Of a stretch of DNA of 49,451 nt, positions 24,083 to 33,021 are shown in pieces. The notes beneath the pieces were generated by a model. It ran no database searches. It saw nothing but the letters and a program-made list of their open reading frames with translations, and was not told where the DNA came from. Positions within the stretch are counted from its first letter, which is position 1; every line of letters begins with the position of its first letter. The translations under genes were made by a program, and so were the position numbers. The DNA is from Bacteroidaceae bacterium (GTDB lineage: Bacteria; Bacteroidota; Bacteroidia; Bacteroidales; Bacteroidaceae), in assembly GCA_017622815.1 (NCBI GenBank), contig JAGAQH010000034.1, forward strand, positions 1-49,451. The letters are read 5' to 3'.

Positions 24083-25498
24083 ATGTTGTTCAACACGATA
24101 TCATTCTACGCCGTATTTGTTGTCTTCCTGACAATATATGCCGTACTGCAGAGGACCAGCAGGACGCTGATGATGCTATATGTGATGCTCTTCTCCCTGC
24201 TGTTTTTCAGCAGGATGAATCCTGAGGTGGCCATGCTTTTGCCTTTGACGGCCTTGCTGAGTTGGGCCATGACCAGGAGGATGAACGAATGTAAGGGGGC
24301 GTTGCGCAAGAGGTGGTTGTGGTTTATCATTGTGGTAGACCTTATGCCCCTGTTGTATTTTAAGTACACAAACTTCGGCATTGACGTGCTGAACACCCTG
24401 TTGCGCATGAATCTGCCCGTGTTGGACATCATATTGCCGGTAGGCATATCGTTCTATACGTTTCAGGCCATAGCCCACACGGTGGACGTGTACAGACGGC
24501 ACCTCCGTTTGAAGATGGACTTTCTCGAGTACATGTTCTATCTGAGTTTCTTCCCGTTGCTTCTGGCCGGTCCCATCACACGTCCGGGTATCATGCTTCA
24601 GCAGATGCGCGAGAACAAGGAAGTAAATCCGCGGCTTCTCTACACGGGTCTCTGGCTGGTGATGATGGGAGTGCTGAAGAAATGTGTGGTGGCCGACTAT
24701 ATGGCACAGTTCAACAACTGGGCTTTTGACGAGCCCATGCTCTACAATGGCTTTGAACTGCTGATGGCAACGGTGGGGTTCAGCATGCAGATATACTGCG
24801 ACTTTTCCGGCTATAGCGACATGAGCATCGGCATCGCAGCCATGATGGGATTCCGTTTGCGGGAGAACTTCAATTTTCCATACCAGTCGCTGAATGTATC
24901 CGAATTCTGGCGCCGTTGGCACATTTCCCTTTCCACGTGGTTCCGCGACTATGTGTACATACCGCTTGGGGGCAACAGGACAGACAGATTGCGACTCTAT
25001 TTCAACAACTTCCTGACCATGGTGGTTGCAGGTCTTTGGCATGGCAGCACCATGATGTTTGCATTGTGGGGCGCGTTGCACGGAGTGGCGTTGGTGGTGC
25101 ACAAGATGTTCCGCAAACTGTTTCTTGACAGACTGCCCTCGGACCGTCTGTGGGTAAAGGTACCTTCCTGGTTGCTCTGTCAGGTCTTTCTGCTTGTGAC
25201 CTGGGTGTTTTTCCGCTCTGCGGATATGTCTACGGCTCTTTTGTTCTTGCAAAGGATGTTTACGGAATTCAGTGTAGATTGTGTTCCTGCTTTCATATCG
25301 CAACGTCCCTTGTGGGTGGCCATATTGTCAGTGGCAATATTGGTTCACACCATCCGCGAGCGCTGGTTCTATCGTCTGCAGGACGCTTTCATTGCTTTGC
25401 CGTGGTGGATAAAGACAATGCTTCTGTTGGCTGTAGTCCAGTTGGCGGTTGAATTCAGCAATAGTGAAGTTCAGCCATTCCTTTACTATAAGTTCTAA
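24083..25498 (+). CDS. MBOAT family O-acyltransferase (AlgI/DltB-like)
   Basis: 471-aa polytopic protein with the MBOAT core: SFYTFQAIAHTVDVYR, CDFSGYSDMSIGIA, SEFWRRWHISLSTWFRDYVY and LWHGSTMMFALWGALHG with the catalytic-type His. It passes acyl groups across the inner membrane to an exported acceptor. The adjacent SGNH protein is the probable partner. It ends the plus-strand Tat/iron-sulfur gene run. Confidence 0.92.
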   Translation: MLFNTISFYAVFVVFLTIYAVLQRTSRTLMMLYVMLFSLLFFSRMNPEVAMLLPLTALLSWAMTRRMNECKGALRKRWLWFIIVVDLMPLLYFKYTNFGIDVLNTLLRMNLPVLDIILPVGISFYTFQAIAHTVDVYRRHLRLKMDFLEYMFYLSFFPLLLAGPITRPGIMLQQMRENKEVNPRLLYTGLWLVMMGVLKKCVVADYMAQFNNWAFDEPMLYNGFELLMATVGFSMQIYCDFSGYSDMSIGIAAMMGFRLRENFNFPYQSLNVSEFWRRWHISLSTWFRDYVYIPLGGNRTDRLRLYFNNFLTMVVAGLWHGSTMMFALWGALHGVALVVHKMFRKLFLDRLPSDRLWVKVPSWLLCQVFLLVTWVFFRSADMSTALLFLQRMFTEFSVDCVPAFISQRPLWVAILSVAILVHTIRERWFYRLQDAFIALPWWIKTMLLLAVVQLAVEFSNSEVQPFLYYKF

Positions 25499-25892
25499 GC
25501 CTGCTTTCCGGCATCTGCGTCATGTATTGATTTTTGATGTGTTGCAGGTGCACTCTTTGGCGTTCCCGTGCTCTTTGTCCGGTGTCGTCGGGACGACAGG
25601 CCCTTGTCCTCCTCGTTGACAAGGGCGTGTTGTCGTGAGAACACGCCCTTGTTGTCCTGGACAACGAGGCTGGGTTCTGCCGAGGACAGAACGGTGTTTT
25701 CTTCTCGGATGGTATATTGCTGTAAATGAACGTTATATGTATTATTGGACGAGAACAGGCATATTCTGCCGGAGAGATAAGCCGACAGGATATGCCTGTA
25801 TTTGTCTGCAATGTGTGATGTAAAGAAAATTCGGTATCCGTAGGAGGACGTTGCAAATCAGGTGTCTTGCCCTGTGCCTACAAGGGACAGGG
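25499..25892. other. 394-bp gap between convergent genes, hairpin-rich
   Basis: No gene is visible. The gap holds the nested structure at 25582-25700, a 9-bp stem CAGGCATAT/ATATGCCTG (25756-25798) and CCCTGT/ACAGGG near 25871-25893. The last could terminate the MBOAT transcript or, read in reverse, the TrmH one. None has a clear T-run. Confidence 0.5.
25582..25700 (+). repeat. Nested, mutually exclusive hairpins
   Basis: CCCTTGTC (25601-25608) can pair with GACAAGGG (25618-25625). The latter can instead open a 14-bp stem, GACAAGGGCGTGTT (25618-25631) with AACACGCCCTTGTT (25640-25653). CCTCGTTG (25611-25618) pairs with CAACGAGG (25662-25669) further out. A further stem GTTCTG/CAGAAC follows. 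Confidence 0.7.
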
Positions 25893-26669
25893 TTATCCCC
25901 TTCTGCGGAATTCGGCACATGTTATGGCCGTTGCTACCGCCACGTTGAGCGATTCGGTTGTCGGGCGGTCTTGCGGATAGTTGGGGATAAGTATGCGGTC
26001 GGACACTATGGATGCAATGTTGTGGCTGATGCCCTTTCCCTCGTTGCCCATTACGATTATTCCGTCTGGCGTAAGCGGATGTCCGTAGATGTTTTCCCCG
26101 TCAAGGAATGTTCCGTAGATTGGCACCGACTGCCTGGATGTTTCCGTGAGGAATGAGGCCAGATCGGTGTAGTGCACTTTCACTCTGGCCAAAGCGCCCA
26201 TTGTGGCCTGTGTGGCCTTGGGGTTGAAAATGTCTGCCGTGTCGGTGGAACATATAATGTCCTCTATGCCAAACCAGTCGGCCAGTCGGCAAATGGTACC
26301 GAGATTGCCCGGGTCCTGTACCCCGTCCAGGGCAATGAGCAAATGCGTCTTGCCTGTTTCGGGTGTCGGCATCTGCCATTGGGGTAGGGGAAAGAGGGCC
26401 AAAACCTGTTGCGGGTGTTGCAACAGGGAGGCACTGCGCAGTTCTGCTTCCGTAACGGTGTCAATATGGCAACTGCCACTGTCCTTCATGGAAGAAAGGT
26501 CGGCGGGTACTGGCCATTGTGGCGTATGGCACACATAGGCAGGCCTGTGGCCGGCAGAAATCAGTTCGCCCACCAGTTTGTGGCCTTCCGCAACGAACAG
26601 GCCCTCTTGGCGGCGGTATTTCTTGTGCTCAAGCGAGTGGATGAGTTTTATGCGTGCCTTGCTCAGCAT
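25893..26669 (-). CDS. TrmH/SpoU family RNA 2'-O-methyltransferase
   Basis: 258-aa SPOUT methyltransferase for tRNA or rRNA ribose methylation. The N-terminal substrate-binding part (EGLFVAEGHKLVGELI) precedes the knot domain with DGVQDPGNLGTICRLADWFG, GNEGKGIS and IPNYPQDRPTTESLNVAVATAI, the three classical motifs. It is last in an operon after the FKBP gene, with a 1-bp gap. The target nucleotide cannot be read from the sequence. Confidence 0.93.
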   Translation of the reverse strand: MLSKARIKLIHSLEHKKYRRQEGLFVAEGHKLVGELISAGHRPAYVCHTPQWPVPADLSSMKDSGSCHIDTVTEAELRSASLLQHPQQVLALFPLPQWQMPTPETGKTHLLIALDGVQDPGNLGTICRLADWFGIEDIICSTDTADIFNPKATQATMGALARVKVHYTDLASFLTETSRQSVPIYGTFLDGENIYGHPLTPDGIIVMGNEGKGISHNIASIVSDRILIPNYPQDRPTTESLNVAVATAITCAEFRRRG

Positions 26670-26670
26670 T

Positions 26671-27078
26671 TCAGCCTATTGAAATTAGTTTGATTTCAAA
26701 TATCAGAGTAGAATTTCCGGGTATGGGGCCGGAAGTTTTGGGTCCATAGCCCATGTTTGAAGGGATATATACAAGCCAGTGGTCGCCGATGTGCATGTTG
26801 ACCAGTGCAATTTGGAAACCGCTGATCAACTCGTTTACCCTAAAGGCTTCGGGGCAGTTTCTGGTAAAGGAATTGTCAAAAACCTTGCCATTGATGAGGG
26901 AGCCTTTGTAGTGGCAGGTGACGATGCTTCTTGGTCCTACCGTGCCGCCACCTGTCCCTTCCTCTATGACCTTGTAGTAAATGCCTCCACGCAAACAGTT
27001 TACCCCTTCGTCCAGAGCGATAGCCTCCAGGAACTTCTCGTTCTGCAGACGGTAATCTTCCTTGCTCTTTTTGGCCAT
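26671..27078 (-). CDS. FKBP-type peptidyl-prolyl isomerase, cytoplasmic
   Basis: 135-aa single-domain FKBP. It shows VTCHYKGSLINGKVFDNSF, VNELISGFQIALVNMHIGDHW, PSNMGYG and STLIFEIKLISI, all expected for the family. No signal peptide is seen at ATG 27078, unlike many Bacteroidota FKBPs. It lies between YqaE-like and TrmH-like genes in one operon. Confidence 0.9.
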   Translation of the reverse strand: MAKKSKEDYRLQNEKFLEAIALDEGVNCLRGGIYYKVIEEGTGGGTVGPRSIVTCHYKGSLINGKVFDNSFTRNCPEAFRVNELISGFQIALVNMHIGDHWLVYIPSNMGYGPKTSGPIPGNSTLIFEIKLISIG

Positions 27079-27083
27079 GGAAA

Positions 27084-27233
27084 TTACTTGTTGTTGACAA
27101 TCAATGCCGCGATCACGCCGGGAACCCAACCGCACAGGGTTAGCAATAGGGTGATGAGGATGGAACCGCAACCTTTGTCAATTACGGCCAGTGGGGGGAA
27201 GACGATGCAAAGTATAACTCTAATCAGACTCAT
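27084..27233 (-). CDS. YqaE/Pmp3 family small membrane protein
   Basis: 49-aa protein with two membrane helices and the family pattern VILCIVFPPLAVIDKG...LLLTLCGWVPGVIAAL. Members are stress-linked membrane proteins. ATG 27233 follows a clear -7 box at 27263-27270. It is first gene of the YqaE-FKBP-TrmH operon. Confidence 0.88.
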   Translation of the reverse strand: MSLIRVILCIVFPPLAVIDKGCGSILITLLLTLCGWVPGVIAALIVNNK

Positions 27234-27262
27234 GTTTTTATGTTGTTTCGTGTTTGTGGGCG

Positions 27263-27270
27263 CAAAGGTA
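27263..27270 (-). promoter_or_regulatory. -7 box for the YqaE-FKBP-TrmH operon
   Basis: Minus strand reads TACCTTTG, 30 bp upstream of the YqaE ATG. Confidence 0.7.
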
Positions 27271-27483
27271 ATGCTTTTTTTTCGTACACCCAAGGACACC
27301 GCTGTTTTTAAGGGGAAACTTTTCCCACATCAGGCATGTGTTTTCTCCCTTGCTCACGGTCTTGACCGGGAATATCCTTGTCTGCACCGAAAGTATGCTG
27401 TTCCTATGGAGTGTCTCCTCTACATGTCCAGCCGCTTTTAGACAGGGGCCTGACAACAAGGTCAGTCCTCAGATGCACTGTCG

Positions 27484-27513
27484 CCCATATAATATTATAT
27501 AAGGTATATGGGT
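27484..27513. repeat. AT-rich palindrome with AAGGTATA core
   Basis: Arms CCCATATA and TATATGGG surround ATATTATATAAGG. Similar intergenic elements lie at 32222-32251 and 36815-36848. Confidence 0.6.
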
Positions 27514-27585
27514 ACAATATGTTCTCCAAAGCGCATGTAAAATCGGAATATATGAATGAATTTATAAAAAAGTGCCGTGAATTCT

Positions 27586-27615
27586 TTGTGGTTTGCGTAA
27601 AAAGCAGTACCTTTG
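27586..27615 (+). promoter_or_regulatory. tRNA-Lys promoter
   Basis: TTG at 27586-27588, a 19-bp spacer, then TACCTTTG at 27608-27615. Confidence 0.8.
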
Positions 27616-27657
27616 CACTCGCAAAAAGGAAACAACGTTCTTCCTTGAATGCAGAAT

Positions 27658-27730
27658 GCGTCCTTAGCTCAGTTGGTAGAGCAATTGACTCTTAATCAAT
27701 GGGTCCAGGGTTCGAGCCCCTGAGGGCGTA
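27658..27730 (+). tRNA. tRNA-Lys (anticodon CTT)
   Basis: Cloverleaf with acceptor GCGTCCT/AGGGCGT (G1-U72 wobble), D arm GCTCAGTTGGTAGAGC, anticodon stem ATTGA/TCAAT with loop CTCTTAA giving CTT, and T arm CAGGG-TTCGAGC-CCCTG. CCA is not encoded. Confidence 0.93.
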
Positions 27731-27735
27731 CAGAG

Positions 27736-27770
27736 GATGACTTCCAACAGTGTTGGAAGTCATCTTTTTT
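27736..27770 (+). terminator. Rho-independent terminator after tRNA-Lys
   Basis: Perfect stem GATGACTTCCAAC / GTTGGAAGTCATC with loop AGT, followed by TTTTTT. Confidence 0.95.
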
Positions 27771-27970
27771 GTCTCCCCATCCTCTTTGTTTTTGTTCTGC
27801 TTTCTCTTGTGAATATTGCCTGAAGTTGTTTGCTAATAAAAAAGTCTCATAAGCGGTTTGCTCATGCCTCCCTTGCTTAGAAAGAAGGATTCGCGCCCGG
27901 CCCGAAGGGATGCTTGCGAAGTGGAACGGAGCAAGGCTCCCCCGGCCGTGGGGTGGGGTATCTCCCGACA

Positions 27971-28002
27971 TAACGAAAAAAGGTAACCCGAAGGTTACCT
28001 TT
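27971..28002 (-). terminator. Rho-independent terminator after tRNA-Ser
   Basis: On the minus strand AAAGGTAACC and GGTTACCTTT pair across TTCG and run into a T-tract, only a few bases beyond the tRNA end. Confidence 0.93.
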
Positions 28003-28007
28003 GTGAG

Positions 28008-28092
28008 CGGAGAGAGAGGGATTCGAACCCCCGGCACCTCTCAGTGCGGCAGTTTTCAAGACTGCTGTAATCGACCACTCTACCATCTCTCC
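28008..28092 (-). tRNA. tRNA-Ser (anticodon TGA)
   Basis: 85-nt class II tRNA: acceptor GGAGAGA/TCTCTCC, anticodon arm with loop CTTGAAA giving TGA, a long variable arm (CGCACTGAGAGGTGC) and T arm GGGGGTTCGAATCCCTC. Discriminator base G. CCA is not encoded. Confidence 0.95.
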
Positions 28093-28131
28093 AGACGTCC
28101 GTTGTGGGCGGCTTTCTTTTCAAAAGCGATG

Positions 28132-28139
28132 CAAAGGTA
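28132..28139 (-). promoter_or_regulatory. -7 box for tRNA-Ser
   Basis: Minus strand reads TACCTTTG, 40 bp upstream of the tRNA. Confidence 0.75.
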
Positions 28140-28225
28140 TGGCTTTTTCTTGAAACGTGCAAGTGTTTTCGCGTTTTTGTTGATATTTTTTTCTCAAATC
28201 AACGATGATTTTATATAAAAATGCC

Positions 28226-28233
28226 TAACTTTG
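28226..28233 (+). promoter_or_regulatory. -7 box next to the PAP2 gene start
   Basis: TAACTTTG lies just 5 bp before the preferred ATG of the PAP2 gene, so the mRNA may have almost no leader. A matching -33 box is not clear. Confidence 0.45.
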
Positions 28234-28238
28234 CGGAC

Positions 28239-28991
28239 ATGAAAGCGATAATTATTACACTTTGTTGCCTGTTATGCATGAGCAACGCGAAAGCACAAAC
28301 GGACTCGGTTAGCATAATGTGGGGCAACCGTTCCCAAGTAGTTGTACCCGTGGACATGAAGATAAGCACCAGGCAGTTCAATATGAATCGTCTGCATCAT
28401 TCCTTCAGCCTGGCCGTACCCGTGGCGGCCGCGGGTTTTGCCATGATGCCTGCCGACCATGCCATACGTGACCGCGTGGTAAACGGCATGTCCGGGTTTC
28501 ATACTAAGGTAGACGATTATATTCAGTATGCTCCTTTGGTCGCGCAGTTGGGCATGAGTTTAGGTGGTGTCAAAGGTCGCAGCAAGAACAGGTGGCAGGT
28601 GTTGGTTGCTGATGCCATGGCCGCAGCAATGATGGCAACCATAGTAAACGGCATGAAATATGGTATAGACAGGACTAGGCCCAATGGCGGAAAGGGGAGT
28701 TTCCCCTCTGGCCATACCGCCACGGCATTCATGGGCGCCACCCTGTTGGCGCACGAATACGGGCACAAGAGCGTGTGGATACCCATAGCGGGATATTCCG
28801 TTGCCACGGCTACGGGTGTGCTGCGCATATTGAACAACAAACACTATGCCAGCGACGTGCTCGTGGGAGCGGCCATAGGCATAGTGTCTGCAGAGTTGGC
28901 ATATTGGGCAACGGATGCGATATTCAACGACAGAAAACTGTTCAAGTCGCGCCGTGCGCGCATACATTACGAGGTGCTGAAAAACTACTGA
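28239..28991 (+). CDS. PAP2 family phosphatase, exported
   Basis: 250-aa acid phosphatase/lipid phosphatase. A signal peptide (MKAIIITLCCLLCMSNAKAQ) supports ATG 28239 over the in-frame ATG 28221. The three PAP2 motifs are present: KYGIDRTRP, FPSGHTATAF and RILNNKHYASDVLVG. It may recycle undecaprenyl or lipid A-type phosphates in the envelope; the actual substrate is unknown. Its 3' end overlaps the convergent neighbour by 7 bp. Confidence 0.9.
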   Translation: MKAIIITLCCLLCMSNAKAQTDSVSIMWGNRSQVVVPVDMKISTRQFNMNRLHHSFSLAVPVAAAGFAMMPADHAIRDRVVNGMSGFHTKVDDYIQYAPLVAQLGMSLGGVKGRSKNRWQVLVADAMAAAMMATIVNGMKYGIDRTRPNGGKGSFPSGHTATAFMGATLLAHEYGHKSVWIPIAGYSVATATGVLRILNNKHYASDVLVGAAIGIVSAELAYWATDAIFNDRKLFKSRRARIHYEVLKNY

Positions 28992-29344
28992 ACCTCAGTG
29001 TACTTGCACCATAGGAGCATGCGGCGGAGATATTCCTCCTCCTTGTTGTCCTCGATGTGGAAGGTGAATGTCTTGTCCGTGCCGTCGAGGGCATAGAGCA
29101 CACGGTCCATGAGGCGCTGGATGTTGCCCTCGGGCTGAAGGTAGATGTCCAGATGGGAAGCCTCCGTTATGATGGGGATGCACTTCTGCGCATCGTCCAG
29201 ATGGGTGATGCATTTCTTCACTCTGCGGCATGCCAGACATCCGCGGCACTTGCCTATTTCCTTCTCGTTGACGGCTATCAACTCTGTGCCCTCAATCTGG
29301 GGAACCGTCTCGTCTCGTCGTGTGCATATAATCAGTTTCTTCAT
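28985..29344 (-). CDS. Short flavodoxin-like protein, NADPH:FMN reductase-related
   Basis: 119-aa protein with an N-terminal strand (KKLIICTRRD) and a cysteine cluster CRGCLACRRVKKC followed by DDAQ. This recalls the CxxCxxC...DDM region of iron-sulfur flavoproteins and FMN reductases. It is much shorter than those (usually 170-200 aa) and lacks a clear flavin loop, so it may be a reduced or diverged member. The promoter box lies at 29402-29409. Confidence 0.5.
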   Translation of the reverse strand: MKKLIICTRRDETVPQIEGTELIAVNEKEIGKCRGCLACRRVKKCITHLDDAQKCIPIITEASHLDIYLQPEGNIQRLMDRVLYALDGTDKTFTFHIEDNKEEEYLRRMLLWCKYTEVQ

Positions 29345-29401
29345 AATATCATACATTTTTTATAGGTAAAGGGCAAAGCATATCCTTTGCGTACTACAGC
29401 G

Positions 29402-29409
29402 CAAAGTTA
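29402..29409 (-). promoter_or_regulatory. -7 box for the short flavodoxin-like gene
   Basis: Minus strand reads TAACTTTG, about 58 bp upstream of the ATG at 29344. A small hairpin GCAAAG/CTTTGC lies in the leader. Confidence 0.6.
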
Positions 29410-29534
29410 CGTTAGTTTTTCCGTATTATCAACAAAAGCCCACGCCATGTGTGCCGTACGGCTGCTTTTTAATTATTATTTAGATTTTGATTAACATATC
29501 TTTACGCGCAAGACGTGTTATAAGAAAAAAGTTG

Positions 29535-29542
29535 TATCTTTG
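29535..29542 (+). promoter_or_regulatory. -7 box for the thrS operon
   Basis: TATCTTTG, 33 bp before the thrS ATG. No T-box or attenuator was recognised in the short leader. Confidence 0.75.
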
Positions 29543-29574
29543 TAGCCGAATATTTAAAAACACAACACTAAGAA

Positions 29575-31518
29575 ATGATAAATATCACTTTCCCCGATGG
29601 CTCGGTGCGTCAGTATGAGGCAGGAGTCACCGGTTTGCAAATCGCAGAGAGCATAAGCAACCGCCTGGCTCAGGATGTGCTTGCATGCGGTGTGAACGGA
29701 GAAACCGTTGAACTGAACCGTCCCATAAACGAGGACGCAAGCATCCAACTCTACAAGTGGGATGACAAGGAGGGCAAGCATGCCTTCTGGCACACCAGTG
29801 CCCACCTGATGGCCGAGGCCCTGCAGGAATTGTATCCCGGCACACAGTTCGGCATAGGTCCTGCCATAGAAAACGGATTCTACTACGACATCATGCCTGC
29901 CGAGGGTGTGGTTATCCGTGAGGCCGTGTTTGCCGACATAGAGAAGAAGTTCATGGAACTGGCCCAGCGCAAGGAGCAACTGCTCCGCCAGGACATAAGC
30001 AAGGCTGCTGCCCTGAAGTTCTTCGGCGACCGCGGACAGACCTACAAGAACGAACTTATAGAAGACCTGGAGGACGGACACATCACCACCTACACACAGG
30101 GTGCCTTTACCGACCTGTGCCGTGGACCCCATCTGCTCTCCACCGCTCCCATCAAGGCATTCAAGGTGCTGAGCACCAGTTCTGCATACTGGCGTGGCGA
30201 CGAGAAGCGTCCCCAGATGACACGTATATACGCTATTTCATTCCCCAAGCAGAAGATGCTCACCGAGCACCTGCAACTGCTGGAAGAGGCCAAGAAGCGT
30301 GACCACCGTCGCATAGGCAAGGAGATGGAACTGTTCATGTTCTCCGACCTCGTGGGCAAGGGTCTGCCCATCTGGCTGCCCAAGGGTACCGCCCTGCGCT
30401 TGCGCCTGGAGGACTTCCTGAAGAAGATACAGCGCCGCTACGGCTACGAGCAGGTTATGTGCCCCCACATCGGCGGCAAGGGCCTGTACGTCACCTCCGG
30501 CCACTGGGACCACTATGGCAAGGACAGTTTCCAGCCCATACAGACACCCGAGGAGGGCGAGGAATACCTGCTGAAGCCCATGAACTGCCCCCACCATTGT
30601 CAGATATTCGCATGCAAGCCACGTTCCTATAAGGAACTGCCTTTCCGCTGCGCAGAGTTCGGTACCGTTTACCGTTACGAGCAGAGCGGCGAGTTGCATG
30701 GTCTCACACGTGTGCGTTCATTCACTCAGGACGATGCGCACATCTTCTGCCGTCCCGACCAGGTGAAGCAGGAGTTCATCCGTGTGATGGAAATCATCCA
30801 GATTATCTTCAAGGCTCTGGATTTCGACAACTTCGAGGCTCAGATTTCATTGCGCGACCCCTCCAACACCGAGAAGTATATCGGTTCGGACGAGGTGTGG
30901 AATGCCGCAGAGAGCGCCATCATCGAGGCTTGTGCCGAGAAGGGCATGAAGACTACCACCGAGTTGGGCGAAGCCGCCTTCTACGGTCCCAAACTGGACT
31001 TCATGGTGAAGGACGCCCTGGGACGCCGCTGGCAGTTGGGTACCATCCAGGTGGACTACAACCTGCCCGAGCGCTTCAACCTCGAGTACACCGGCGAGGA
31101 CGGCAAGAAGCACCGTCCCGTGATGATTCACCGCGCTCCCTTCGGTTCCATGGAGCGCTTTACCGCCGTGCTCATAGAGCACACCGCAGGCCGATTCCCC
31201 CTCTGGCTCGTACCCGACCAGGTGGCCATCCTGCCCGTCAGCGAGAAGTATCAGGAGTACGCAGAAAAGTTACGCGACTACTTTGACACTCAGGACGTAC
31301 GCTGCTACATCGACGACCGTTCAGAAAAGATCGGCCGCAAGATTCGCGATAACGAATTGAAGCACACTCCCTACCTGCTCGTCGTGGGAGAGAAGGAGCA
31401 GGCCGAAGGCACTGTAAGTTTCCGCAGACAGGGTGGCGGTGAGCAAGGATGTATGAAATTCGAGGATTTTGCAAAGAAAATCAACGAAGAAGTACGTAAT
31501 ATGACAGAAAATTACTAA
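29575..31518 (+). CDS. thrS: Threonyl-tRNA synthetase
   Basis: 647-aa class II synthetase charging tRNA-Thr. An N-terminal TGS domain ([15 protein letters not shown]), the editing domain with [12 protein letters not shown], and the catalytic core with [31 protein letters not shown] and [11 protein letters not shown] (motif 3) are seen. The C-terminal anticodon-binding domain begins near [11 protein letters not shown]. Full length. First in the conserved thrS-infC-rpmI-rplT order. Confidence 0.97.
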   Translation: MINITFPDGSVRQYEAGVTGLQIAESISNRLAQDVLACGVNGETVELNRPINEDASIQLYKWDDKEGKHAFWHTSAHLMAEALQELYPGTQFGIGPAIENGFYYDIMPAEGVVIREAVFADIEKKFMELAQRKEQLLRQDISKAAALKFFGDRGQTYKNELIEDLEDGHITTYTQGAFTDLCRGPHLLSTAPIKAFKVLSTSSAYWRGDEKRPQMTRIYAISFPKQKMLTEHLQLLEEAKKRDHRRIGKEMELFMFSDLVGKGLPIWLPKGTALRLRLEDFLKKIQRRYGYEQVMCPHIGGKGLYVTSGHWDHYGKDSFQPIQTPEEGEEYLLKPMNCPHHCQIFACKPRSYKELPFRCAEFGTVYRYEQSGELHGLTRVRSFTQDDAHIFCRPDQVKQEFIRVMEIIQIIFKALDFDNFEAQISLRDPSNTEKYIGSDEVWNAAESAIIEACAEKGMKTTTELGEAAFYGPKLDFMVKDALGRRWQLGTIQVDYNLPERFNLEYTGEDGKKHRPVMIHRAPFGSMERFTAVLIEHTAGRFPLWLVPDQVAILPVSEKYQEYAEKLRDYFDTQDVRCYIDDRSEKIGRKIRDNELKHTPYLLVVGEKEQAEGTVSFRRQGGGEQGCMKFEDFAKKINEEVRNMTENY

Positions 31519-31543
31519 CTTTGCACCCCGAAACACATAGTTA

Positions 31544-32206
31544 ATGAAGAAAGACAACAAGCTTAAGGTAACCTACCGCGTGAACGGGCAAATCAGAGTT
31601 CCCGAAGTGCGCATAGTTGGTGACAACATCGAAAGCCAGGTACTGTCCATAGGCCGTGCACGACAGATGGCAGAGGAGATGGGTGTTGACCTCGTGGAGA
31701 TAAGCCCCAATGCAGAACCTCCCGTGTGCCGACTCATCGAGTTCTCCAAGTTCATCTACCTGCAGAAGAAGCACGCCAAGGAGGTGAAGGCAAAGCAGGT
31801 CAAGATAGAGGTAAAGGAAATCCGTTTCGGACCTCAGACAGACGACCACGACTATGACTTCAAGTTGAAGCATGCCAAGGGATTCCTCTCAGACGGCGAC
31901 AAGGTGAAGGCTTATGTATTCTTCAAAGGCCGTTCAATCCTGTTCAAGGAACAGGGCGAAGTTCTCCTCCTGCGTTTCGCCCAGGATCTGGAAGAATACG
32001 GCAAGGTGGAGTCAATGCCCACATTGGAAGGAAAGCGCATGACAATGTTCATCGCACCCAAGAAGGTTATTGCCAAGCCCATGAAGACCGCCGAGGAACT
32101 GGAGAACGAGAAAATCGTAGAGGCACCGGTAAAGAAGCAGCCACAACAGAAGGCACGCAAGGAATACACCGGTCCCAAGGTGGAAGGCGAGGACTTCGAC
32201 GATTAA
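31544..32206 (+). CDS. infC: Translation initiation factor IF-3
   Basis: 220-aa IF-3: N domain with [18 protein letters not shown], linker, and C domain with [25 protein letters not shown] and [10 protein letters not shown]. The acidic/lysine-rich tail after residue 185 is typical of Bacteroidota. It starts with ATG, not the AUU used by E. coli for autocontrol. It lies 25 bp after thrS. Confidence 0.96.
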   Translation: MKKDNKLKVTYRVNGQIRVPEVRIVGDNIESQVLSIGRARQMAEEMGVDLVEISPNAEPPVCRLIEFSKFIYLQKKHAKEVKAKQVKIEVKEIRFGPQTDDHDYDFKLKHAKGFLSDGDKVKAYVFFKGRSILFKEQGEVLLLRFAQDLEEYGKVESMPTLEGKRMTMFIAPKKVIAKPMKTAEELENEKIVEAPVKKQPQQKARKEYTGPKVEGEDFDD

Positions 32207-32221
32207 ACGGCAAGGGCGCTT

Positions 32222-32251
32222 CCCTATAATATATATAAATAAGGTATAGGG
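32222..32251. repeat. AT-rich palindrome in the infC-rpmI gap
   Basis: Arms CCCTATA and TATAGGG enclose ATATATATAAATAAGG. It lies between infC and rpmI, where it could fold in the mRNA. It resembles the elements at 27484 and 36815. Confidence 0.55.
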
Positions 32252-32334
32252 GCGTCTGGAAAAGAAAAGTCTGTGCGCCGTGTCTTTTGGATGCGCGGCC
32301 ACGATTATTAATAACAACTTAATTATTTAACAAA

Positions 32335-32532
32335 ATGCCAAAAGTAAAGACCAATTCCGGTGCAAAGAAGCGTTTCGTACTCACCGGAACCGGCAAGGTA
32401 AAGCGTCATCACGCTTACCACAGCCACATCCTGACCAAGAAGACCAAGAAGCAGAAGCGCAACTTGGTACACAGCGGTCTCGTAGTAACATCAGACATGA
32501 AGCAGGTTCGCGACCTGTTGTGCATGCGCTAA
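32335..32532 (+). CDS. rpmI: Large ribosomal subunit protein bL35
   Basis: 65-aa basic protein with [20 protein letters not shown] and a lysine-rich [14 protein letters not shown] segment, complete for L35. It lies 128 bp after infC and 28 bp before rplT. The gap upstream contains an AT-rich palindrome and may hold autoregulatory RNA structure for L20, as in other bacteria; this is inference. Confidence 0.96.
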   Translation: MPKVKTNSGAKKRFVLTGTGKVKRHHAYHSHILTKKTKKQKRNLVHSGLVVTSDMKQVRDLLCMR

Positions 32533-32560
32533 ACATTAACCCCTAAAAAGACAAAAGAAA

Positions 32561-32905
32561 ATGCCAAGATCAGTCAATCATGTAGCATCACGTGCTAAGA
32601 GAAAGAAGATATTGGGTCTGACCAGAGGTTACTTTGGCGCCCGCAAGAATGTTTGGACCGTTGCCAAGAACACTTGGGAGAAGGGTCTTACCTATGCTTT
32701 CCGCGACCGTCGCAACAAGAAGCGCACTTTCCGCGCTCTGTGGATCCAGCGTATCAACGCTGCCGCACGTCTGGAGGGTCTCAGCTACAGCCAGCTGATG
32801 GGTCTGTTGCACAAGGCTGGTATCGAGATCAACCGTAAGGTTCTCGCCGACCTGGCCGTAAACAACCCCGAGGCTTTCAAGGCTATCGTAGCAAAGGTAA
32901 AGTAA
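32561..32905 (+). CDS. rplT: Large ribosomal subunit protein bL20
   Basis: 114-aa basic protein with [28 protein letters not shown] and [19 protein letters not shown], diagnostic for L20. Last gene of the thrS operon, followed by a GC-rich terminator hairpin. Confidence 0.97.
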   Translation: MPRSVNHVASRAKRKKILGLTRGYFGARKNVWTVAKNTWEKGLTYAFRDRRNKKRTFRALWIQRINAAARLEGLSYSQLMGLLHKAGIEINRKVLADLAVNNPEAFKAIVAKVK

Positions 32906-32935
32906 AGGATTAACAAGAACAAATCCAAATCAATG

Positions 32936-32972
32936 GCGCCCACCCTTGTGAAAGGGCGGGCGTTATTCTTAT
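32936..32972 (+). terminator. Terminator of the thrS-rplT operon
   Basis: Stem GCGCCCACCCTT with AAGGGCGGGCG across a GTGA-type loop, followed by TTATTCTTATTT. Confidence 0.85.
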
Positions 32973-33021
32973 TTAAGAATATTCACGAGATTTGACCACA
33001 CAAGGCTAAACGCCTGATATC

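Larger units (their letters stand above)
27234..27657. other. Gap with divergent promoters and an AT-rich palindrome
   Basis: This gap of about 420 bp holds the YqaE promoter (minus), an AT-rich palindrome at 27484-27513, and the tRNA-Lys promoter. A weak hairpin CTGAC/GTCAG lies near 27450-27463. No gene is recognised; a small RNA cannot be excluded. Confidence 0.5.

Noticed and set aside
27300-27580. Structured RNA such as 6S RNA
   Set aside because: Only weak local hairpins and no matching promoter were seen; not enough to call a gene.
29357-29574. T-box or other riboswitch before thrS
   Set aside because: The leader after the -7 box is only about 25-30 bases and no T-box sequence is present.
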